A stretch of 64,000 bases of DNA from Streptomyces sp. NBC_01233 (GCF_035989305.1 NZ_CP108514.1:5246001-5310000), one strand, 5' to 3'. Positions 16,919-26,491 are shown, counted from the first letter of the stretch. Numbers and translations: made by a program. The notes: generated by a model not told the origin, from the letters alone.

Positions 16919-18469
16919 TTACTGCTGGACCTCGTCGTGGCCCTGGTGGAGGCCGCCGCCGCTGCCCGAGCCGCCCGTCGGCGTCGAGACGACCGGCTTC
17001 GCCAGCGGGGCCAGGTCGTGCGCGTAGTGGCCGACCGCGTCCGCGATGACGTCGACGTTGATGTCGAGCGCCTTCTGGTCGATGTTGGTGATGTCGTCAC
17101 CCTTGCCGTGGTAGTTCACGTCGTAGGCGACGCCCGCCTGGCCGCCGAACTTCGCGGCCTGCTCCGGGGTCTTGATGCCCTCGGCGCCGGTGAAGGTGCC
17201 GCCGGACGGGATGCCGACCTCGATGAACGGGCCGTAGTCCGAGCGGCCGGAGAAGTCCGTGCCCTCGTGCGGGATCTTCTTCGAGTCGAGGAAGTCGGTG
17301 ATCCCCTTCTCCAGCTGGGCGGAGCCGGCCGGGCCGGGGCCCGCGCCGGTGGCGTCCGAGTCGTCGCCGTCGTAGACGAAGTACGCGGAGTTCGGCGAGG
17401 CGATCATGTCGAAGTTGAGGTAGAGCTTGATCTGCTTCTTCTGCTCGTCCGTCAGCCCGGCGACGTACGCCTCCGAGCCGAGCAGGCCGAACTCCTCCGC
17501 CGACCACCAGGCGAACTTGACCTTGTTCTTGATCTTCGTCTGGCTGCTCGCGAGGCGCTGCGCGACCTGCAGGATGCCGGCCGAGCCGGAGCCGTTGTCG
17601 TTGATGCCCGGGCCCGCCGCGACCGAGTCGAGGTGCGCGCCGAGGAAGACGGTGTTGTTCTCGTCGCCGCCGCGGGTCTCCGCGATGACGTTGTACGTCT
17701 TGCGGTTCTCGCGCAGCTGCCGGATGTCGAGGGTGACCTCGACCGGGCCGGCCGCGGCCTCGGCGGCGAGCTTCTCGCCGTCCTCCTGGGTGATGCCGCC
17801 CGTCGGGACCTTGCCCGCGTTCGGGTCGCCGAGGGTTCCGTTGAGGGCGCCCGCGGTGTTGTTGTAGATGATCGCGCCGACCGCGCCGGCCGCCGCCGCG
17901 TTCTGCTGCTTCACCGCGAAGGTGCAGCCGCCGCGCTTGACCAGGGCGATCTTGCCGGTGAAGGTGCCGGAGGCGAAGTCGCCCGGCTCGCAGCCGTTCG
18001 TCCCGTCCGCGTCGACCGGGGCGACGGCGACCTGGGCGGTCACGCCGCCCTCCGGGCTGTTCGCCGTGTACGACATCAGGTGGATCGGTACGTCGCGCTG
18101 GTTCGCGCCGCCCACCGTCAGCTTCTCCGCGATGGTCTCGACGTACACGAAGTCGAACTCGTTCTTGGTGACCTTGTAGCCGGCCGCCTTCATCACGGCC
18201 TCGATGTACTTGGCCGACTGCTCGTGCCCCTTGGAACCGGCCGCACGGTTGCCGTTGTTGTAGTCGGCCAGTGACTGCAGGACCTTGAGGTGGTTGTAGG
18301 CGCCCTTGCCGGTCGCCTCCTTGACCAGCTTCCTGGCGAGCGCGTCACCCCGGGCGGCGTCGCTCTGCGGGCTCCCGGTGGCTCCGGCCGGTCCGGCGAG
18401 CAGCAGCGGTGAGACGAGGGCCGCTGCGGCCAGGGCGGCGGTTGCTGCGGCTATACGGCGTGAGGGCAT
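16919..18469 (-). CDS. Secreted M28 aminopeptidase with PA domain
   Basis: A 516-residue secreted zinc aminopeptidase related to Streptomyces griseus aminopeptidase. A basic signal peptide (MPSRRIAAATAALAAAALV) ends near an AGPAGA site. A protease-associated domain (VKRGGCTFAVKQQNAAAAGAVG) is inserted before the catalytic part. The M28 ligands are visible: His in LGAHLDSV, Asp in INDNGSGSAG, the Glu pair in WWSAEEFGLLG, Asp in LNFDMIAS, and His in NYHGKGDD. A Ser/Gly-rich tail ends the protein. ATG 18469 is chosen for its AAGGA box and signal peptide. It probably feeds on peptides outside the cell. Confidence 0.95.
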   Translation of the reverse strand: MPSRRIAAATAALAAAALVSPLLLAGPAGATGSPQSDAARGDALARKLVKEATGKGAYNHLKVLQSLADYNNGNRAAGSKGHEQSAKYIEAVMKAAGYKVTKNEFDFVYVETIAEKLTVGGANQRDVPIHLMSYTANSPEGGVTAQVAVAPVDADGTNGCEPGDFASGTFTGKIALVKRGGCTFAVKQQNAAAAGAVGAIIYNNTAGALNGTLGDPNAGKVPTGGITQEDGEKLAAEAAAGPVEVTLDIRQLRENRKTYNVIAETRGGDENNTVFLGAHLDSVAAGPGINDNGSGSAGILQVAQRLASSQTKIKNKVKFAWWSAEEFGLLGSEAYVAGLTDEQKKQIKLYLNFDMIASPNSAYFVYDGDDSDATGAGPGPAGSAQLEKGITDFLDSKKIPHEGTDFSGRSDYGPFIEVGIPSGGTFTGAEGIKTPEQAAKFGGQAGVAYDVNYHGKGDDITNIDQKALDINVDVIADAVGHYAHDLAPLAKPVVSTPTGGSGSGGGLHQGHDEVQQ

Positions 18470-18710
18470 GAAGGTCCTTCCACGACAAAGGCGAGCAGGG
18501 CGGGCGGATCTGGGCACGGCAAGGCAGGGCGTGGTGGAACAGGGTGAAGCGGAAACGCAGAATCGGTGCGCGTCAGGTGGGGAAACAGTGAGCGCACGTT
18601 AGACAGCAAGTGGCCATCATGGCCAGAGTTTTCGCTGTTTTCGGTTCGTGAATTCCGTATATCGGTGACTCTGCGCCGGTGGAAACCGGCCAACCGCACG
18701 CCGGTTGCTC

Positions 18711-19835
18711 CTAGCGGAGGACGCCCTCGATGAAGTCGGATCCGATGCGGGCGACCGCCCCCAGGTCCAACTGGTGCTGGGCGTAGCGGCCTTGCCGTCG
18801 CGTGTGCATCAGACCGGCCTTCTTCAGGACGGCCAGATGCCGTGACACCTCCGGCGCGGTGATCCCGTACACGGTCGCCAGCTCGCTCGTCGTGTACGGG
18901 GCCCTGGCCAGACTCCGGCACAGCAGCATCCGCATGGGATGGGCCAGTGCCTCCATCCGCCGCTGGAGCAGCTCCACCGAGCCCGGCGCGGAGGCCGGTT
19001 CGGGGGTGCCGAGCGGATAGTGCACCACCGGCCGCCAGCCCGGTGCGTGCAGCACCAGCAGATGCGGCCAGCCGAAGTTGGTCGGCACGAGGACCAGGCC
19101 GGTGCCTATTCGGGCGTCGGTCGCGCTCGTCGACCCGTTGAGCATCTTGTCGGCGGTGATGGTGGTGCGGCCCTCGTCCACGCTCAGCGCCGCCGAGACC
19201 TCCTTGAGCGCGGCCGGCAGCCCCTTGCGGCGCAGTACCTCGGTCTTGTGCCGGGCGTCCGCGCTCTGCCCGGGCTCGATGCGCCGCCACGTCTCGGCGA
19301 AGAAGGCCTCGTCGCAGTCCTCCAGGAGCCGGCGCATCCACACCCGTACCGCTGCGGTGTCGTCCAGCAGCCGGAGCGAGAAGTCCAGCTGGCGGGGACC
19401 GCGGGCGGCGGCCGTCTCCAGCGCCTTCGCCCGCGCCGCCGGGTCGGTCAGCGGCGAGCCCGGGCCGCCCTCGTTGTAGAGCGCAAGCCAGCAGTGCTCC
19501 AGGGCGGCCAGCACGAACTGCTCGTCGTCCAGCCGGTCGAGCACGTCGAGCTCCTCGGCCAGGGTCCCGGCGGGCACCCCGGTTCCGCCGGCGGCCCCGG
19601 CGAAGGCCATGAAGAGGTCGGAGAAGGAGCTCCGCCACATGAAATCGGCCTCCAGCAGCCGGTCCGCGAGGCACGGATCGAGCGAGGCGGCGGTGGCGGT
19701 GGTCCAGGAGGTGAGCTTCGGGTGGTGTGCGGGTTGGGAGAGCGCGTGCAGGGCCATGCTGAGCTCTGCGAGCGGGGAGGGCGCGAAGGTGATCCGCTCG
19801 TTGGGGAGTCCGGCGATGTCGATGGTGACGCTCAT
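18711..19835 (-). CDS. DUF5937/ArsR-type transcriptional regulator
   Basis: A 374-residue protein. The first 250 residues match the DUF5937 style of actinobacterial proteins (ERITFAPSPLAELSMALHAL). The C-terminal 90 residues are an ArsR-like winged helix (HPMRMLLCRSLARAPYTTSELATVYGITAPEVSRHLAVLKKAGL). The N-terminal part probably senses a ligand. No cysteine metal site is visible in the helix-turn-helix. It is monocistronic, with 241 nt to the M28 gene. Its target is unknown and may be its own promoter. Confidence 0.85.
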   Translation of the reverse strand: MSVTIDIAGLPNERITFAPSPLAELSMALHALSQPAHHPKLTSWTTATAASLDPCLADRLLEADFMWRSSFSDLFMAFAGAAGGTGVPAGTLAEELDVLDRLDDEQFVLAALEHCWLALYNEGGPGSPLTDPAARAKALETAAARGPRQLDFSLRLLDDTAAVRVWMRRLLEDCDEAFFAETWRRIEPGQSADARHKTEVLRRKGLPAALKEVSAALSVDEGRTTITADKMLNGSTSATDARIGTGLVLVPTNFGWPHLLVLHAPGWRPVVHYPLGTPEPASAPGSVELLQRRMEALAHPMRMLLCRSLARAPYTTSELATVYGITAPEVSRHLAVLKKAGLMHTRRQGRYAQHQLDLGAVARIGSDFIEGVLR

Positions 19836-20033
19836 CAGGCCATTCTGTCGTCCCGCGCGCGGTGGGGGCGGCGGGGCGGGCCGTCCGCCGCCGCCGTACG
19901 AGTGGCCGCGGGCGGCCCGGTGCGGCGGCCGGACGAGTGATCACATGCGGCGCGGAGGCCCTGCCGGGGCCGTCGATTGACGGGGAACGTCAACTGTCGT
20001 GCGCGATGCCGCCGACGGGGTGAGGCTTGGGGC

Positions 20034-20243
20034 ATGACCGCAATCGAGCAGTACATGATCGACACCTACCGGGCGTCCCAGCAGGGCGCCCCGATGCCCC
20101 CGCCGCCCGGGCGGGACGATGTCGCCGTCCTGCGCTCGCTCCGCTCGTACGAGCAGGCCCGCGCCGTCATGGACGGCAGATCGGGCCGCCACCCCTGGCG
20201 CGCGGCCCTGCGCCGGATATTCGTCCGCCCGCGGACGTGCTGA
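20034..20243 (+). CDS. Small hypothetical protein
   Basis: A 69-residue protein starting at ATG 20034 (MTAIEQYMIDTYRASQQG) with strong GC3 bias and a purine-rich stretch (ggggtgagg) upstream. The C-terminus is basic (GRHPWRAALRRIFVRPRTC). It has no recognisable domain or membrane helix. It is divergent from the DUF5937 gene and convergent with the decayed HEPN/ATPase remnant. Confidence 0.6.
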   Translation: MTAIEQYMIDTYRASQQGAPMPPPPGRDDVAVLRSLRSYEQARAVMDGRSGRHPWRAALRRIFVRPRTC

Positions 20244-20270
20244 CCGCTCGTGCGGCACCCTCCTGGATCT

Positions 20271-20810
20271 TCAAAGACCCCGGACCACTCGAGCCCTGCC
20301 TTGCGTGCGGAAGCCGAGGGCGTGGCGATAGATCTCGGGCATGCGGTAACGCCCGTCGACGTCTCGGGCCAGTGCACCCCACTGCCCCAGGGCTTCGACA
20401 TCGTCGGCCGTCAGTTCCACGTCCGCCGCGTCGAAGGGCATCTTCACGGAGTCCGAAAAGGTCGACATGCGCCTCAGTAGCGCTCCGAGCAGCGGATTCT
20501 CCTGGTTGATCTCCTCCACCTTCGCCCGGCTGCACGCGCTCAGGGCGCGCCGCATGGCCACCGGCGTCAGCAATCTGTCCGGCCATTTCGCATCGCCCAC
20601 GGACGCGACCGCCGCCTCGCACAGGAAGCGGACGACATCGCGAGCCTGAATCTGTTCGTTGAAGTCCGCGAGGGCGGCCGGAACCCATCGTTCGGCCCAC
20701 GCCTCGCGGGAGTTCTCGGTCCCGAGCTTCGCGCCCCAGAGGGGGAGGAGTGCCTCGACGATCTCGTCGTAGCCCATGTCGGCGATCGGAAGAGCTGTGG
20801 TCGGCGCCAT
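20271..20810 (-). pseudogene. C-terminal fragment of a P-loop ATPase-like protein
   Basis: An open frame of 179 residues reads as the C-terminal part of a larger ATPase found beside regulators in Streptomyces (ALLPLWGAKLGTENSREAW, RDVVRFLCEAA, MRRALSACSRAKVEEINQENP, YRMPEIYRHALGF). It has no Walker motif and no upstream ATPase domain. Its first codons lie inside the preceding HEPN-like gene in another frame. The simplest reading is a deletion that removed the front of the ATPase gene and joined its end to the neighbour. Translation from ATG 20810 is possible but nothing shows that it works. Confidence 0.6.
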
Positions 20811-21133
20811 GCTTCGTGCAACTCGTGGCTCTCGATCCAGGCGCCGTTCTTGTGCCGATGGCAGCGCAACGGGTCCGGCCCAGGGGCGGGGTCCTGGAGG
20901 TTCAAGGCCTTGGCCAGGCGGCGCAGATTGTGCGTCCGCAGGTCACTGGGTAAGGAGGAAGTGTCCTCGCTGCGCAGAACCCAGCGCAGCACCTCAGCCT
21001 TCAACCCGCACTCGGCAGCGTAGAAGAGCAGCAGTCCGCTGACCACGTTCTCCCCCGCCTGCTCAGCGGCCTCCCCCTGCTTGGCGAGTCGCTCGCGGCT
21101 CCGGCGTAGCTCGCTCACCCCCACATCCACCAT
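20567..21133 (-). CDS. HEPN-like protein, 3' end altered by deletion or frameshift
   Basis: The frame from ATG 21133 encodes about 105 credible residues: VSGLLLFYAAECGLKAEVL, a HEPN-like helical pattern, then LRTHNLRRLAKALNL and ESHELHEAWR. Near 20825 the coding signal moves to another frame (the ATPase fragment) and the original frame runs on as Ser/Arg/Pro-rich noise to 20567. HEPN proteins are often RNases or toxin parts paired with NTPases, which fits the neighbour. I consider the locus eroded, and the product, if made, would carry a foreign tail. Confidence 0.55.
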   Translation of the reverse strand: MVDVGVSELRRSRERLAKQGEAAEQAGENVVSGLLLFYAAECGLKAEVLRWVLRSEDTSSLPSDLRTHNLRRLAKALNLQDPAPGPDPLRCHRHKNGAWIESHELHEAWRRPQLFRSPTWATTRSSRHSSPSGARSSGPRTPARRGPNDGFRPPSRTSTNRFRLAMSSASCARRRSRPWAMRNGRTDC

Positions 21134-21213
21134 CGCGCCAGGCTACTCGCCGTGAGTGAAGAGGCGGGCAGGTTTCTCAGGACGCTGTTGGCACGTACCG
21201 CGAGGAACCTCCC

Positions 21214-21405
21214 TCAAGCGGCGCCGGGGTTCTTCACCGCCTGGAGGAAGGCCGACCAGGCGGCCGGGGAGAGGGTGAGGTGGTCCTCGCCGGGGTCGGC
21301 GCTTCCGGCCACCTTCACGGCCGCGTCCGGGGCGGTCGTCGCGACGTGCACGCAGGCCTCTCCAGTGCCGCAGTAGGACGACTTCTGCCAGCTGAGCTCG
21401 GACAT
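21214..21405 (-). CDS. DUF397 protein
   Basis: A 63-residue DUF397 protein with the family pattern SWQKSSYCGTGEACVHVATT and a C-terminal WSAFLQAVK. DUF397 proteins are partners or antagonists of the XRE/DUF5753 regulators encoded beside them, as in the WhiJ-type loci of Streptomyces. It lies 13 nt downstream of such a regulator gene on the same strand. Confidence 0.92.
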   Translation of the reverse strand: MSELSWQKSSYCGTGEACVHVATTAPDAAVKVAGSADPGEDHLTLSPAAWSAFLQAVKNPGAA

Positions 21406-21418
21406 GGGGATTTTCCCT

Positions 21419-22270
21419 TCACAGGGTGCGCAGGATGCTGTGGATGAACTGGCTGCTCTCCTCCCGGCCGAGGGTCATGGCCTCCATACGGTCGAGGAGG
21501 AGCCGATATCCGCCCAGTCGAGCCTCGGCATCCACCAATGCCGGACCGTGGGACTGGTCCAGGTGGACTGTGTCGAGCTGGGGCACGGGTCCGTGGGCGT
21601 AATAGATCGACTGGCCGGCACCGGGGAATGATCCCGCGTCGAAGGGGATCACCAGGATGCGTACCTGGCTTCGTTGCCCCATCTCCATGAGGTGGGCGAG
21701 CTGCCCCTTGACGACGGCGCGTCCGCCGAACTGCATCCGCAGGGCAGCCTCGTGGATGATCGCGGTGTAGGGAATGGGGGCGCTCCGGTAGAGCACGTCC
21801 TGCCGCTTGATCCGGTGGGACACCCGGTGCTCGATCTCGGGTGGGGTCAGCTCCGGTACTACCTGTCGGAAGACTTCCCGCGCGTGGTCCGCTGTCTGCA
21901 GGAGGCCCGGGACATGAGCCGTGTAGGCGGCACGCAACGCCAACGCGTGGTGCTCAAGTTCGGCCAAGTCGAGGAGGCTGGGAGGCAGGACCTCCCGGTA
22001 TTGCTCCCACCATCCGTTCGTGCGGTCGGCTGCCATCGCCGCCAGCGCCTCCACGAGCTGATGGTCGCAGACCGAGTAGACGCGTGCCATCGCACGAACG
22101 CGGTCAGGACTCACTCCGAACCTGGCCGTCTCCACATTGCTCAGCTGGCCCGAGCTCGTGCCGATCGAGGCCGCGGCCTCGGTGGCAGTCATACCGGCCC
22201 GCTCGCGGAGTTTGCGCAGTTCAGCCGCCAGCCGGGCACGACGGGCCGTCGGGGCGGGGCGAGTGACCAT
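21419..22270 (-). CDS. XRE-family regulator with DUF5753
   Basis: A 283-residue DNA-binding protein. The N-terminal Cro/C1 helix-turn-helix covers about residues 14-70 (LRKLRERAGMTATEAAASIGTSSGQLSNVETARFG). The DUF5753 domain follows (VPGLLQTADHAREVFRQVVPE, RQDVLYRSAPIPYTAIIHEAALR, GSFPGAGQSIYYAHG). It pairs with the DUF397 gene after it and with the divergent ATP-binding protein. This triad is widespread in Streptomyces and often affects development. The 186-nt divergent gap should hold its operator. Confidence 0.93.
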   Translation of the reverse strand: MVTRPAPTARRARLAAELRKLRERAGMTATEAAASIGTSSGQLSNVETARFGVSPDRVRAMARVYSVCDHQLVEALAAMAADRTNGWWEQYREVLPPSLLDLAELEHHALALRAAYTAHVPGLLQTADHAREVFRQVVPELTPPEIEHRVSHRIKRQDVLYRSAPIPYTAIIHEAALRMQFGGRAVVKGQLAHLMEMGQRSQVRILVIPFDAGSFPGAGQSIYYAHGPVPQLDTVHLDQSHGPALVDAEARLGGYRLLLDRMEAMTLGREESSQFIHSILRTL

Positions 22271-22456
22271 GCTTCACTCCTCACTCACACGAGGGAATTC
22301 CGGATCGAAGACCTTGGATTCACGCAAAGAATCTTTGGCGCCCTCTAGTCTGGGACGCAGGCCACCTCACCCGGAAGTACCCCGCTCGACGGAGCGGCAC
22401 GGTCACCGGGCAGCAAGCGCAACGCGACCAACACCCCTCCGTGATCGGAGACTTCC

Positions 22457-22894
22457 ATGCCTGCCACCGTATCTCCGTCGTGGGCCTACAGCCTGCAACT
22501 CCCGCAAGATCCCCGCGCCCCCGGCCTCGCCCGCCAGACCCTGCGCTCCGTGCTCCGCACCCACGCGATGAGCGCACTCGTCGAGACGGCCGAGCTGTTG
22601 GCCGGGGAGCTGATGGCCAACGCCTACCTCTACTCCGACGGCCCGTACACCCTCCGGCTGCGGGCCATGGGGGCCACGCGGCTGCGTGTCAGCGTCTGGG
22701 ACAGCAATCCGCACATCCCGCCGCCCTTCGGAGCGGACTCCCCCGGCAGGACACCGCAGTCGGATGCCGAGCGGGGCCGCGGGCTGTTCCTCGTACGGGC
22801 GTACGCCGCGAACTGGGGCGGATATCCGCTCGGCGGGACCGGGCTGTACGGGGACGCCGGGGGGAAGCTGCTGTGGGTCGAAGTCCGTGCCTGA
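22457..22894 (+). CDS. Anti-sigma-factor-like ATP-binding protein
   Basis: A 145-residue HATPase_c_2 protein of the RsbW-like class. The N-box ELLAGELMANAYLYS (near residues 46-60), G1-like VWDSNPHIP and G2-like ERGRGLFLVRAYA are all visible. The usual Asp of the G1 box is kept. Such proteins are serine kinases of anti-anti-sigma factors or simple binding partners. It is divergent from the XRE/DUF397 genes and probably works with them. A hairpin with a T-run follows. Confidence 0.88.
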   Translation: MPATVSPSWAYSLQLPQDPRAPGLARQTLRSVLRTHAMSALVETAELLAGELMANAYLYSDGPYTLRLRAMGATRLRVSVWDSNPHIPPPFGADSPGRTPQSDAERGRGLFLVRAYAANWGGYPLGGTGLYGDAGGKLLWVEVRA

Positions 22895-22901
22895 CCGGGC
22901 C

Positions 22902-22934
22902 GGGGCCGTACACACACGGGGTACGGCCCCTTTT
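22902..22934. terminator. Terminator between convergent genes
   Basis: A 10-bp perfect stem (22902-22911 with 22921-22930) and a 9-nt loop, followed directly by TTTT on the forward strand. It is a textbook intrinsic terminator for the ATP-binding protein gene. Confidence 0.88.
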
Positions 22935-22946
22935 CCGGTCCCCGGG

Positions 22947-23756
22947 CTACTCGAAATTGGGCGCGTTGCGCTCGTACACCAGTCGCAGTCCGATGAGCGT
23001 CAGCCACGGCTCGTGGTCGTCGATCACCGAGGACTCGCCCAGCACCATCGGCGCCAGCCCGCCCGTCGCGATGACGCGGACGTCGTCCGGATCGCCGGTC
23101 GGCCCGGCCAGTTCCTTCGCCATCCGGGCCACGACCCCGTCGACCTGGCCCGCGAAGCCGTAGACCACGCCCGCCTGCATCGCCTCGACCGTGGACTTGC
23201 CGATCACGTTGCGCGGCCGGGCCAGTTCGATCTTGCGGAGCTGGGCGCCGCGGACACCCAGTGCCTCCATCGAGATCTCTATGCCCGGGGAGATCACCCC
23301 GCCCACGTACTCGCCCTTCGCGGACACCGCGTCGAAGGTGGTCGCCGTACCGAGGTCGACCACGATCGCCGGGCCCCCGTAGAGCTCGACCACCGCGACC
23401 GCGTTGACGATGCGGTCCGCGCCGACCTCCTTCGGGTTGTCCATGAGGATCGGCACGCCCGTCTTGGTGCCGGGCTCCACGATCACCGCCGGCACGTCGC
23501 CGTAGTAGCGGCGGGTGACCTCGCGGAGCTCGTGCAGAACGGCCGGCACCGTAGAGCAGATCGCGATGCCGTGGATGCCGTCGCCCAGCTCGCTGCCGAG
23601 CATCGGGTGCATGCCCATCAGGCCCTGCATGAGCACGGCCAGCTCGTCTGCCGTGCGCCGCGGGTCGGTCGAGATGCGCCAGTGCTCGACGATCTCGTCA
23701 CCGTCGAACAGGCCCAGGACCGTGTGGGTGTTGCCCACGTCGATGGTGAGGAGCAC
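22947..23756 (-). CDS. coaX: Type III pantothenate kinase
   Basis: A 269-residue CoaX enzyme, which phosphorylates pantothenate in the first step of coenzyme A synthesis. It has the ASKHA-fold phosphate motif LTIDVGNTHTVLGLF at the N-terminus, RTADELAVL, GADRIVNAVAV and the second phosphate motif VVDLGTATTFDAV. It is the last gene of the panC-nadB-nadC unit, starting 3 nt after the nadC stop. Placing panC and coaX in one operon joins pantothenate production to its use. Confidence 0.95.
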   Translation of the reverse strand: MLLTIDVGNTHTVLGLFDGDEIVEHWRISTDPRRTADELAVLMQGLMGMHPMLGSELGDGIHGIAICSTVPAVLHELREVTRRYYGDVPAVIVEPGTKTGVPILMDNPKEVGADRIVNAVAVVELYGGPAIVVDLGTATTFDAVSAKGEYVGGVISPGIEISMEALGVRGAQLRKIELARPRNVIGKSTVEAMQAGVVYGFAGQVDGVVARMAKELAGPTGDPDDVRVIATGGLAPMVLGESSVIDDHEPWLTLIGLRLVYERNAPNFE

Positions 23757-23759
23757 CGG

Positions 23760-24728
23760 TTACACCGCCTCGCGCAGATCGAGGCCGATGTCCAGGATCG
23801 GCGAGGAGTGGGTCAGCCCGCCGACGGCCAGGTAGTCCACGCCGGTCGCCGCGTACGCCCGGGCGGTGTCCAGGGTGAGGCGGCCCGAGGACTCCAGCAC
23901 CGCGCGCCCGGCGACCAGGGCCACGGCCTCGGCGGTCTGCTCGACGGTGAAGTTGTCGAGCAGGATCAGGTCGGCGCCGGCCTCCAGGACCTCGCCGATC
24001 TGCTCCAGGGTGTCGACCTCGACCTCGATCGGGACCTCCGGGAAGGCCTCGCGCACCGCCTTGAAGGCCTGCGCGACGCCGCCCGCGGCCACCACGTGGT
24101 TGTCCTTGACCAGCGCGGCGTCCGACAGCGACATCCGGTGGTTGACGCCGCCGCCGCAGCGCACCGCGTACTTCTCCAGCGCGCGCAGGCCCGGCGTGGT
24201 CTTGCGGGTGTCGCGGACCTTCGCCCCGGTGCCCTCCAGCACGTCCGCCCAGCGGCGGGTGGCGGTCGCGATGCCGGAGAGCCGGCACAGGATGTTCAGC
24301 GCGCTGCGCTCCGCCGTCAGCAGGTCGCGGGTGCGCGAGCGCACCGACAGCAGCAGCTGCCCGGCCTCGACGCTGTCGCCGTCCTCCGCGTGCCGCTCCA
24401 CCTCGAAGGCCTCCGTGCACACCACGGAGAACACGGCCTCGGCGATCCGCAGACCGGCCACGACGCCGTTCTCGCGCGCGACGAAGTCGGCGATCGCCTC
24501 GGCCTCCTCGGGCACCGTGGCGACGGTGGTGACGTCCACGCCGCCGTCCAGGTCCTCGGAGAGCGCCATGTGCGCGATGTCCTCGACCTCGATGGGGTCC
24601 AGGCCCGCGTCGACCAGCAGCTGGGCCAGCGCCGGGTCCAGGCCGGTCTCCTCGCCGTCGCCGCAGGCGCAGTCGTCGCCGCAGCCGCCGTCGTTCTGGT
24701 CGATCAGGGGAAGTTCGGGGGTGCTCAC
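23760..24728 (-). CDS. nadC: Nicotinate-nucleotide diphosphorylase (carboxylating)
   Basis: A 322-residue quinolinate phosphoribosyltransferase, which turns quinolinate and PRPP into nicotinate mononucleotide. Family motifs are present: ALSEDLDGGVDVTT, NILCRLSGIAT, DTRKTTPGLRALEKYAVRCGG, KDNHV, and LLDNFT. An N-terminal Cys-rich stretch (GGCGDDCACGDG) is extra to the fold. GTG 24728 has GGAG 8 nt upstream. A second GTG at 24734 overlaps the nadB stop but has poor spacing. The gene follows nadB, whose product feeds the pathway. Confidence 0.95.
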   Translation of the reverse strand: MSTPELPLIDQNDGGCGDDCACGDGEETGLDPALAQLLVDAGLDPIEVEDIAHMALSEDLDGGVDVTTVATVPEEAEAIADFVARENGVVAGLRIAEAVFSVVCTEAFEVERHAEDGDSVEAGQLLLSVRSRTRDLLTAERSALNILCRLSGIATATRRWADVLEGTGAKVRDTRKTTPGLRALEKYAVRCGGGVNHRMSLSDAALVKDNHVVAAGGVAQAFKAVREAFPEVPIEVEVDTLEQIGEVLEAGADLILLDNFTVEQTAEAVALVAGRAVLESSGRLTLDTARAYAATGVDYLAVGGLTHSSPILDIGLDLREAV

Positions 24729-24730
24729 GG

Positions 24731-26491
24731 TCACTGCTCCAGGCTCGGGGTGCTCAGGGGGTGCACGGACGGGAAGTCCGCGGAGTCGGTGGGGACGACG
24801 ACCAGGGCCCGCTTCTCGGTCGCCGAGAGCCGGACGACGAGGTGGCGCCGCCAGTCGGCATCGTCCCGGTCCGGGTGGTCCTCGCGCCAGTGGCAGCCGC
24901 GGGTCTCCTCGCGCCGCTGCGCGGCGGCGACCAGGACCCGTGCCACGCACAGCAGGTTGGTGGCCTCCCAGGTGTCCACACCCGGCTCGGCGGTCTTGCC
25001 GTGCGCTTCGAGGTCGTTCAGGGCGGTCGCGTACAGCGCTTCGAGGGCCTCGGCCGCCGCGGACAGCGAGTCGGCGGAGCGGAGCACGCCCGCGCCCTGC
25101 GTCATGATCCGCTGGATCTCGTGCCGGGCCGCGGCGGGCTGCAGCGGGCCGGTCGCCGGGACCGGGACGACCGGGCCGTTGCCGCCGAAGCGCTGGGCGG
25201 CGATGTCGTCGGCGATCCGCTCGGCGAAGACCAGGCCCTCCAGCAGCGAGTTGGAGGCGAGCCGGTTCGCGCCGTGCACACCGGTGCAGGCGACCTCACC
25301 GCAGGCGTACAGGCCGCGGACGGTGGTCCGGCCGTGCAGGTCGGTCCGTACGCCGCCGGACGCGTAGTGCGCGGCGGGCGCGACGGGGATCGGCTCGGTC
25401 ACCGGGTCGATGCCGTGCGAGCGGCAGGCGGCGAGGATCGTCGGGAACCGCTGCTCCCACATCTCGGCGCCGAAGTGCCGGGCGTCCAGGTACATGTGCT
25501 GCGCGCCCTGCTCCTGCATGCGGCGCATGATGCCCTTGGCGACGATGTCGCGCGGGGCCAGCTCGGCGAGCTCGTGCTGGCCGAGCATGAAGCGGACGCC
25601 GTCCGCGTCGACGAGGTACGCGCCCTCCCCGCGGACCGCCTCCGAGACCAGCGGCTGCTGCCCCTCGGCGTCCGGGCCGAGGAAGAGCACCGTCGGGTGG
25701 AACTGCACGAACTCCAGGTCGGAGACCTCGGCGCCGGCGCGCAGCGCGAGCGCCACGCCGTCACCGGTGGACACCGACGGATTGGTGGTGGCCGAGAAGA
25801 CCTGGCCCATGCCGCCGGTCGCGAGGATCACGGCGGGCGCGTGGACGGCGCCGACTCCGTCGTGCTGGCCCTCGCCCATCACGTGCAGGGTGACACCGGC
25901 CGTACGACCCTGCGCGTCCTGCAGCAGGTCCAGCACGAGTGCGTTCTCGACGGTCTCGATGCCCGCGGCCTGGACCGCCTCGACGAGCGCCCGGGAGATC
26001 TCGGCGCCGGTGGCGTCGCCGCCCGCGTGCGCGATCCGGCGGCGGTGGTGGCCGCCCTCCCGGGTCAGTTCTATCTCGCCGGTCTCCGCGGAGGTGTCGA
26101 AGACCGCACCGGCGGCCATCAACCGCCGTACCGCGTCCGGGCCTTCGGTGACGAGCAGCCGTACGGCCTCCTCGTCGCACAGGCCCGCGCCCGCGACCAG
26201 GGTGTCGTCGAGGTGCTGCTCCGGAGTGTCGCCGTCGCCGAGGGCCGCGGCGATGCCGCCCTGGGCCCAGCGGGTGGAGCCGTCGTCGAGCCGGGCCTTG
26301 GTGACCACGACGGTACGGCGGCCCGCGGCGGCGCAGCGCAGTGCGGCGGTCAGGCCCGCCACACCGGAACCGACCACCACGACATCGGCGTCGAGGGACC
26401 AGCCGGGGGCGGGCGCGTGCAGCCGTATGCCGGTGCCCGCGGCCGTGTCTCCGCCGCCGCTGCCTGCGGGGCCTCTGCCTGGGGTGCTCAC
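24731..26491 (-). CDS. nadB: L-aspartate oxidase
   Basis: A 586-residue flavoprotein that oxidises L-aspartate to iminoaspartate for NAD synthesis. FAD binding is shown by [18 protein letters not shown] near residue 40. The succinate-dehydrogenase-like family motifs are [35 protein letters not shown] and [16 protein letters not shown]. It starts at a GTG that overlaps the panC stop (GTGA). NadA, the quinolinate synthase that should work with it, is not in this window. Confidence 0.95.
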   Translation of the reverse strand: MSTPGRGPAGSGGGDTAAGTGIRLHAPAPGWSLDADVVVVGSGVAGLTAALRCAAAGRRTVVVTKARLDDGSTRWAQGGIAAALGDGDTPEQHLDDTLVAGAGLCDEEAVRLLVTEGPDAVRRLMAAGAVFDTSAETGEIELTREGGHHRRRIAHAGGDATGAEISRALVEAVQAAGIETVENALVLDLLQDAQGRTAGVTLHVMGEGQHDGVGAVHAPAVILATGGMGQVFSATTNPSVSTGDGVALALRAGAEVSDLEFVQFHPTVLFLGPDAEGQQPLVSEAVRGEGAYLVDADGVRFMLGQHELAELAPRDIVAKGIMRRMQEQGAQHMYLDARHFGAEMWEQRFPTILAACRSHGIDPVTEPIPVAPAAHYASGGVRTDLHGRTTVRGLYACGEVACTGVHGANRLASNSLLEGLVFAERIADDIAAQRFGGNGPVVPVPATGPLQPAAARHEIQRIMTQGAGVLRSADSLSAAAEALEALYATALNDLEAHGKTAEPGVDTWEATNLLCVARVLVAAAQRREETRGCHWREDHPDRDDADWRRHLVVRLSATEKRALVVVPTDSADFPSVHPLSTPSLEQ

